A DNA stretch of 36,935 nt from Flavobacteriales bacterium UBA1995. Lineage in GTDB: Bacteria; Bacteroidota; Bacteroidia; Flavobacteriales_D; Sanyastnellaceae. Location of the stretch: contig DDCX01000104.1 of NCBI GenBank assembly GCA_002336475.1, forward strand, positions 12,429-49,363. Direction: 5' to 3'. Below are positions 33,087 through 36,935 of the stretch, in pieces (positions within the stretch are counted from its first letter, which is position 1; every line of letters begins with the position of its first letter). The notes beneath the pieces were generated by a model. That model was not told the DNA's origin, did no database searches, and was given only the letters and a program-made list of their open reading frames with translations. A program made the translations under genes and the position numbers.

Positions 33087-36000
33087 TCAGGAGCGGGATA
33101 TGTGTGCCCGCTGAATTTCTCCAAGAAGTTGCTCCACCTTAAATGGTTTGGGGACGAACCCGTCCATTCCTTTTTGGATATAGTGGTCGGTTTCCTCCTT
33201 CAGGACGCTGGCAGTCATTGCGATGATGGTCGTGCTGGCCTTGTCTGCTTGGGGCAGCTTGCGAATGGCTGAGGTGGCCTCGAGTCCCGTCATTTCAGGC
33301 ATGGCGATGTCCATGAGGACCAAGTCCCAATCACCATCGCGAACCGCTTCAAAGGCTTCCCGTCCATTGACAGCTTTGCCAATGGTGACGTCGGGCAATT
33401 CAGAGCGCAGGGTGTCTTCAGCAACAATGACGTTGAACGGATTGTCCTCTGCGATCAGAATGCGCAGCGCAGGGAAGGTGGGGGCGCTTTTCTGGACCTT
33501 CTGCTTGTCATTTTTCAGCCGTCGAATTTCACTGAGCAGCTGTGCGACCTGGAAAGGCTTGGGCACAAATCCATTCATGCCGTGCCGGATATAGCTGTCC
33601 GTCTCTTCGCGCAAAACACTGGCCGTCATGGCCACAATCAAAGTCTCCGATTTTGAGTTAGAGAGCTTGCGAATGGCAGTGGTGGCTTCCAATCCACTCA
33701 TTTCGGGCATGTGAATGTCCATCAGCACCAGGTCCCATTCCTCATCCCTGACCTTTTCAAAGGCGATGCGGCCGTTCTCAGCCTTTCCGATTTCAACGTC
33801 TTTGAGCTCGCTGCGCAGGGTGTCCTCGGTCACGATGACGTTGAAGGGGTTGTCTTCGGCAATGAGGATGCGCAGGGCGCCGATCTCGACTTCTTCGATG
33901 ACCTCTTCTTCCACGCTATCAGCAACGGCTGAAGCCAGGGCGGGAAGGGCAAAGGCAAATGTGGACCCTTCTCCGTCTACACTTTCGACCCAAATGATTC
34001 CGCCTTGGAGCTCTACGATTTGTTTGGAGATGCTCAATCCCAATCCTGTTCCCCCAAATTTTCGGGTCTTCAATTGATCGCCTTGGTTGAAGCTTTCAAA
34101 GATTTTTTCGAGTTTGTCTTCAGGGATTCCGATTCCCGTGTCGGTGACCCTGACTACGAACCATTCCTGATGCGACACGCTCGGAGCAGGACACCACTTC
34201 GGAAGAGGGGGCAAGGGGCCTACTTCTGCGCTCATCGTGACACCACCGTCAAGGGTGAACTTGATGGCGTTTCCGACGAGGTTGATCAACACCTGATTGA
34301 GGCGGCTGGCATCTCCCAACAAATGGCTGGGCAGGGAATCTGAGGCTTGGACCTCAAAATGAAGTCCCTTTTGTTCTGCGGGAATCCGCATCACATTTTC
34401 AGCCACTTCTAGCGCATCCGCGACAGAGAAGGGCTCTTGCGCGATTTCTAGCTTTCCAGCTTCGAGCTTGGAGAAGTCCAAAATGTCATTGACGATGTCA
34501 ATCAAATTGGAGGATGCCGTGACGATGTTCCGCAGGTATTTCTTGGCGACATCGGCCATGTTCTCTTTCGACGCGAGGTTCGACATGCCGACGATCGCAT
34601 TGAGCGGCGTTCGAATTTCGTGGGACATGTTCGACAAAAAGACCGCTTTGTGATTCAAGGCGATTTCCAGTTCCGCATTGGCCCTAATGAGTTCTTTCTG
34701 TCGGTCTTGCAGCTGCTGTCGTTGTGTGGAGATCAGCTGGCTTTGCTTCCGTGTAAAGCGGTAACGCGAGGTGATGAATATGGCGAATATGATGAGCAAC
34801 AACACGATCACCACAAGCAGCGTTCGTTGGTCATCCTTCTGCTTGTTCATGACCCGTCGCTTCTCCTCCTCTCTGAGTTCCTCGTATTCAAACAGCTCCA
34901 AGTTGAGCTGGGCAGCCTTGTCCTCGGTCACCATTTTGTAAGCATTTTCTGCGCTGTCTCTCCGGTCTCGAAACACTTGAGCGTCGCGGTACATCTCAAG
35001 GTTGAAATGCGCATGGTGCAAACAGTCGTAACAGTCCGTCAATCTCGTGGCCCTCGCATAATTACTGAAGTTGTCGTCGTTCAATACCAATGAGAGCATG
35101 GAGTCACAGAGCGCCAAGCCCGCGCTGGTTTTTCCCTGCTTGAGGTAGTTCATTCCCAATTTTGTGGAGATGTAGACCTTCCGTTTGTTTTTTTGGTCTG
35201 CATCAAACTTGAGGGCCTGTTTGAAGTAGGCGGTGGCATCGTCGAGTCTGCCTTGCTCTGTGGCGATGTATCCGAGGTATTCATAGCAGGTAACGCGTTG
35301 GGCGGTCTTGAGTCCCTTGCCCAGCGCAGTGTTGTATTCCTGAATGGCTTCTGCGTATCGTTCGTCATTCCTGTAGGCGTTGGCGATGCTCACGGTAGAA
35401 GCGCCCACCTTTTCTTGGTTTGATGCCTGCTCCCACATGGTCCGCGCCTCCAGCATATAGGCCAGCGCAGTATCGCGCGTCAATCTGTTGTTGGTGTATT
35501 GCAACGCGATGTTGTACCGGGCTTGGGCACGCTGTCCTTCATCATCGCTGTATTTCAGGATGAAATAATAGTGATCGGCGGCGGTTTGCTTGTCATTGAA
35601 GTGATTGTGCACCAAACCCAAAGCATCGTGCACGACCACTTGAGCATTGATGTCACCCATGGACTCCGCGAATTCCAAGGATTGCTCAAAGTCAGCCATC
35701 GATTTGGTCCAGCCGTTTTCGGCATCCAATATGCGGTTCTGAGAGCGACCGCGCTGGTAATACAACCGGTGCATGGAAGCATCGGAAAAGTTGCGGCTTT
35801 CCTCGCTGCGCAGGACGGAGTCAATCAGCGCCAAAGCCGACGAAGGCTTGCGAGATGCGATCAACCCTTTGGCCTTGAGGTACGCCAAGTTTGCCCATTG
35901 ATCAGGTGACAATTCCAAGGACCAGAACTGCTCCGTGAGCAGGGTGAATTCCTCGGCCCCACCGGATGGGATTTCGTTGGAATATTGCTCGAGGGCTTCC

Positions 36001-36134
36001 AACCGTTGCGTTAGTGTCGCCTCCTCTGAATTGATGATCGCCCGCAATTCAGAATAATTGACACCAGCTGAGGCGCTCAGCCCGAAAACATTCAGGAGCA
36101 GCCAGATAAAGCAGAATCGAATCATGTGGTCCAT
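33087..36134 (-). CDS. Hybrid sensor histidine kinase with TPR sensor and two receivers
   Basis: The 1015-residue product has a signal peptide (ending SASAG) and a periplasmic region of TPR-like repeats (about 40-420; examples YLGYIATEQGRLDDATAYFKQAL and ARYNIALQYT). A membrane helix follows (about 431-452, LLVVIVLLLIIFAIFI), then a coiled coil. The HisKA box is SHEIRTPLNAIVG (His near 504). The HATPase has NLVGNAIKFT, DTGIGIPEDKL and GGTGLGLSIS. Two receivers (about 753-880 and 889-1015) each carry AEDN, LVLMDI and VPKPF. It would autophosphorylate and pass phosphate through a receiver to an HPt. In-frame ATGs at 36158 and 36125 are alternatives; 36134 gives a compact signal peptide. The convergent HPt/receiver genes end 42 bases away. 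Confidence 0.93.
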   Translation of the reverse strand: MDHMIRFCFIWLLLNVFGLSASAGVNYSELRAIINSEEATLTQRLEALEQYSNEIPSGGAEEFTLLTEQFWSLELSPDQWANLAYLKAKGLIASRKPSSALALIDSVLRSEESRNFSDASMHRLYYQRGRSQNRILDAENGWTKSMADFEQSLEFAESMGDINAQVVVHDALGLVHNHFNDKQTAADHYYFILKYSDDEGQRAQARYNIALQYTNNRLTRDTALAYMLEARTMWEQASNQEKVGASTVSIANAYRNDERYAEAIQEYNTALGKGLKTAQRVTCYEYLGYIATEQGRLDDATAYFKQALKFDADQKNKRKVYISTKLGMNYLKQGKTSAGLALCDSMLSLVLNDDNFSNYARATRLTDCYDCLHHAHFNLEMYRDAQVFRDRRDSAENAYKMVTEDKAAQLNLELFEYEELREEEKRRVMNKQKDDQRTLLVVIVLLLIIFAIFITSRYRFTRKQSQLISTQRQQLQDRQKELIRANAELEIALNHKAVFLSNMSHEIRTPLNAIVGMSNLASKENMADVAKKYLRNIVTASSNLIDIVNDILDFSKLEAGKLEIAQEPFSVADALEVAENVMRIPAEQKGLHFEVQASDSLPSHLLGDASRLNQVLINLVGNAIKFTLDGGVTMSAEVGPLPPLPKWCPAPSVSHQEWFVVRVTDTGIGIPEDKLEKIFESFNQGDQLKTRKFGGTGLGLSISKQIVELQGGIIWVESVDGEGSTFAFALPALASAVADSVEEEVIEEVEIGALRILIAEDNPFNVIVTEDTLRSELKDVEIGKAENGRIAFEKVRDEEWDLVLMDIHMPEMSGLEATTAIRKLSNSKSETLIVAMTASVLREETDSYIRHGMNGFVPKPFQVAQLLSEIRRLKNDKQKVQKSAPTFPALRILIAEDNPFNVIVAEDTLRSELPDVTIGKAVNGREAFEAVRDGDWDLVLMDIAMPEMTGLEATSAIRKLPQADKASTTIIAMTASVLKEETDHYIQKGMDGFVPKPFKVEQLLGEIQRAHISRS
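33090..33878 (-). repeat. Tandem duplication of the receiver domain
   Basis: Two adjacent receiver-coding units (about 33471-33878 and 33090-33470) encode proteins that match at most positions, including ILIAEDNPFNVIV, EDTLRSEL, WDLVLMDI, GLEAT and AMTASVL. The unit length is about 400 bases. The high identity, including non-catalytic positions, points to an internal duplication rather than two independently acquired domains. Confidence 0.8.
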
Positions 36135-36183
36135 GGAGTAATTACGAAAATAGTCCATGGAAATTCAGAGATGCCCTCGAGGG

Positions 36184-36213
36184 TTGTTAGGGTCGAATTT
36201 CTGACTACATTTG
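36184..36213 (+). promoter_or_regulatory. Promoter of tRNA-Arg (TTG-N19-TACATTTG)
   Basis: TTG at 36184-36186, a 19-base spacer, and TACATTTG at 36206-36213 match the Bacteroidota housekeeping promoter (-33 TTTG/TTG, -7 TAnnTTTG) in both parts and in spacing. The tRNA begins 19 bases downstream of the -7 element. It is the best-formed promoter in the window. Confidence 0.75.
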
Positions 36214-36232
36214 CCCTCCCGTAAGGGAAAAC

Positions 36233-36309
36233 GACTATGTAGCTCAACTGGATAGAGCACCTCACTACGGATGAGGAGGTTGAGGGTTCGAATCCTTCCA
36301 TGGTCGCCA
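36233..36309 (+). tRNA. tRNA-Arg (anticodon ACG)
   Basis: The cloverleaf folds completely. Acceptor GACTATG pairs with CATGGTC (one G-T). The D stem is GCTC/GAGC. The anticodon stem CCTCA/TGAGG encloses the loop CTACGGA, whose middle three bases are ACG. The T arm is GAGGG-TTCGAAT-CCTTC. A discriminator G and an encoded CCA (36307-36309) follow. The anticodon reads CGU and, with A34 converted to inosine, also CGC and CGA. Confidence 0.97.
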
Positions 36310-36319
36310 CAGCTTACAG

Positions 36320-36353
36320 AAAGCCCTCGTTGCAATGTCGCAACGGGGGCTTT
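36320..36353 (+). terminator. Terminator after tRNA-Arg
   Basis: Fourteen-base arms (AAAGCCCTCGTTGC and GCAACGGGGGCTTT) pair with a single T-G wobble around a six-base loop, and a short T-rich run follows. It starts 11 bases after the tRNA. Confidence 0.8.
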
Positions 36354-36395
36354 CGATTTACGGGCAATGGTGCCCTGAATCTCTTGGTAAAGCCC

Positions 36396-36935
36396 TCATT
36401 CGCAGCTGTTCCCGAATTCGCCCAAGACGATCAGGAAGTCTTCTACGGAGACGAAGCCATCGAGGTTGATGTCGGCCATGCAACCAGATGAACACCCGAA
36501 CTCGCCGAGCATGATCAAAATGTCGTTCACGGCGACCACCCCGTCTTGGTCCAAGTCGTGGGGACACGTGGGGTCACAAATGCCGTCGGCATTGACATCT
36601 GCGGCACAATCTCCACCACAGACATCCAAGGCATCAACGTTGTAAAGACACGAGCCATCTTCTTCGGAGGCTTCTGCATCATAATTGCAGGCCAGGATGT
36701 CCGTGCAGCCCGGCACAACGGGCGTACAATCTGGAGACACAGTGAAAGGGTTTCCATAATCCCAACTGCTCGGAGGGTAGGGGTGTTCCGCGAGGTAAAT
36801 CCGGTACTCCACACCTGCTGCAGCCACATCGATGGCCCATGGATGCAAGCCGGTGTTGTCCACAACCCCCAAGTCAGCCACAGCGGCGTTGGCATTGATG
36901 TTGATCAAGCTCAGGTAGACACTGGTGTTGGGGTC
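36396..36935 (-). CDS. Secreted protein with C-terminal EF-hand doublet, 3' part (cut by window edge)
   Basis: The last 179 codons are present; the frame is open to the right edge, so the start lies outside. The visible part begins DPNTSVYLSLININANA, then has a beta-rich segment and the cysteine motif GCTDILACNYDAEASEEDGSC common in secreted proteins of this phylum. It ends with two EF-hand-like loops (DLDQDGVVAVND and DINLDGFVSVED), each followed by LIMLGEFG or LIVLGEFG, and a last Cys-Glu. There is no type A or B sorting domain at the end. The same ending is found in LOX2. Secretion is likely from the domain type, but the signal peptide is not in the window. Confidence 0.78.
   Translation of the reverse strand, partial: DPNTSVYLSLININANAAVADLGVVDNTGLHPWAIDVAAAGVEYRIYLAEHPYPPSSWDYGNPFTVSPDCTPVVPGCTDILACNYDAEASEEDGSCLYNVDALDVCGGDCAADVNADGICDPTCPHDLDQDGVVAVNDILIMLGEFGCSSGCMADINLDGFVSVEDFLIVLGEFGNSCE

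Noticed and set aside
36362..36375. GGGCA-ATGG-TGCCC hairpin near the right-end gene
   Set aside because: Five-base stem without a T-run, just past a much stronger terminator; could be chance.
1..36935. Mobile elements, phage genes or CRISPR arrays
   Set aside because: No transposase, integrase or phage motif, no terminal inverted repeats and no regularly spaced direct repeats were seen. The only clear internal repeat is the receiver duplication.

Overview
The window looks like a chromosomal piece from a Bacteroidota bacterium, probably of a Flavobacteriales type. The evidence is several type IX secretion system (T9SS) cargo proteins with type A or type B C-terminal sorting domains, a SprB-like adhesin followed by PorP/SprF, a peptidase family S46 enzyme, a fused isobutyryl-CoA mutase, and promoter-like TAnnTTTG elements lying close to start codons. 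Base composition is moderate to high GC for this phylum. No insertion sequence, phage gene or CRISPR array was seen.

Layout. 1-1060: a minus-strand pair, YaaA followed by an FKBP-type lipoprotein cut by the window edge. 1112-9141: mainly plus-strand genes for a T9SS cargo protein, a threonine aldolase, an S46 dipeptidyl-peptidase with the DPP11-type specificity residue, and a large secreted lysyl oxidase (LOX1). A 38-residue tail-anchored peptide lies between the last two on the minus strand. 9128-20444: a long run of minus-strand genes. In transcription order these are an RluA pseudouridine synthase, a DUF3089 hydrolase, a second secreted lysyl oxidase (LOX2), IcmF, a sulfotransferase-like protein, a class IV aminotransferase homologue that seems to lack its catalytic lysine, a small membrane protein and an EamA transporter. 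Many neighbours overlap or nearly touch. 20520-25275: a plus-strand operon with a SprB-like adhesin, PorP/SprF and a small secreted protein that resembles the N-terminal domain of the adhesin. 25356-28798: MsrB and UvrA (minus). 29006-29593: an ECF sigma factor. 29855-31183: a DEDDh exonuclease/GIY-YIG fusion (minus). 31238-33044: an outer-membrane barrel protein, an HPt protein and a response regulator with a C-terminal membrane helix. 33087-36134: a TPR hybrid histidine kinase with two nearly identical receiver domains (minus, convergent with the HPt and regulator genes). 36233-36309: tRNA-Arg(ACG). 36396-36935: the 3' end of another secreted protein.

Themes. (i) Surface biology: two complete lysyl oxidase domains with all copper-binding and quinone-forming residues sit on T9SS-style secreted scaffolds near an adhesin operon. 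This suggests, as inference only, oxidative cross-linking of surface or matrix proteins. (ii) A compact phosphorelay (hybrid kinase, HPt, membrane-tethered receiver) is assembled from convergent genes. (iii) A sulfotransferase-like gene and a lysine-less class IV aminotransferase gene overlap by one base behind icmF. (iv) Several start codons are preceded at a fixed distance by TAATTTG-like elements, which suggests very short or absent leaders.
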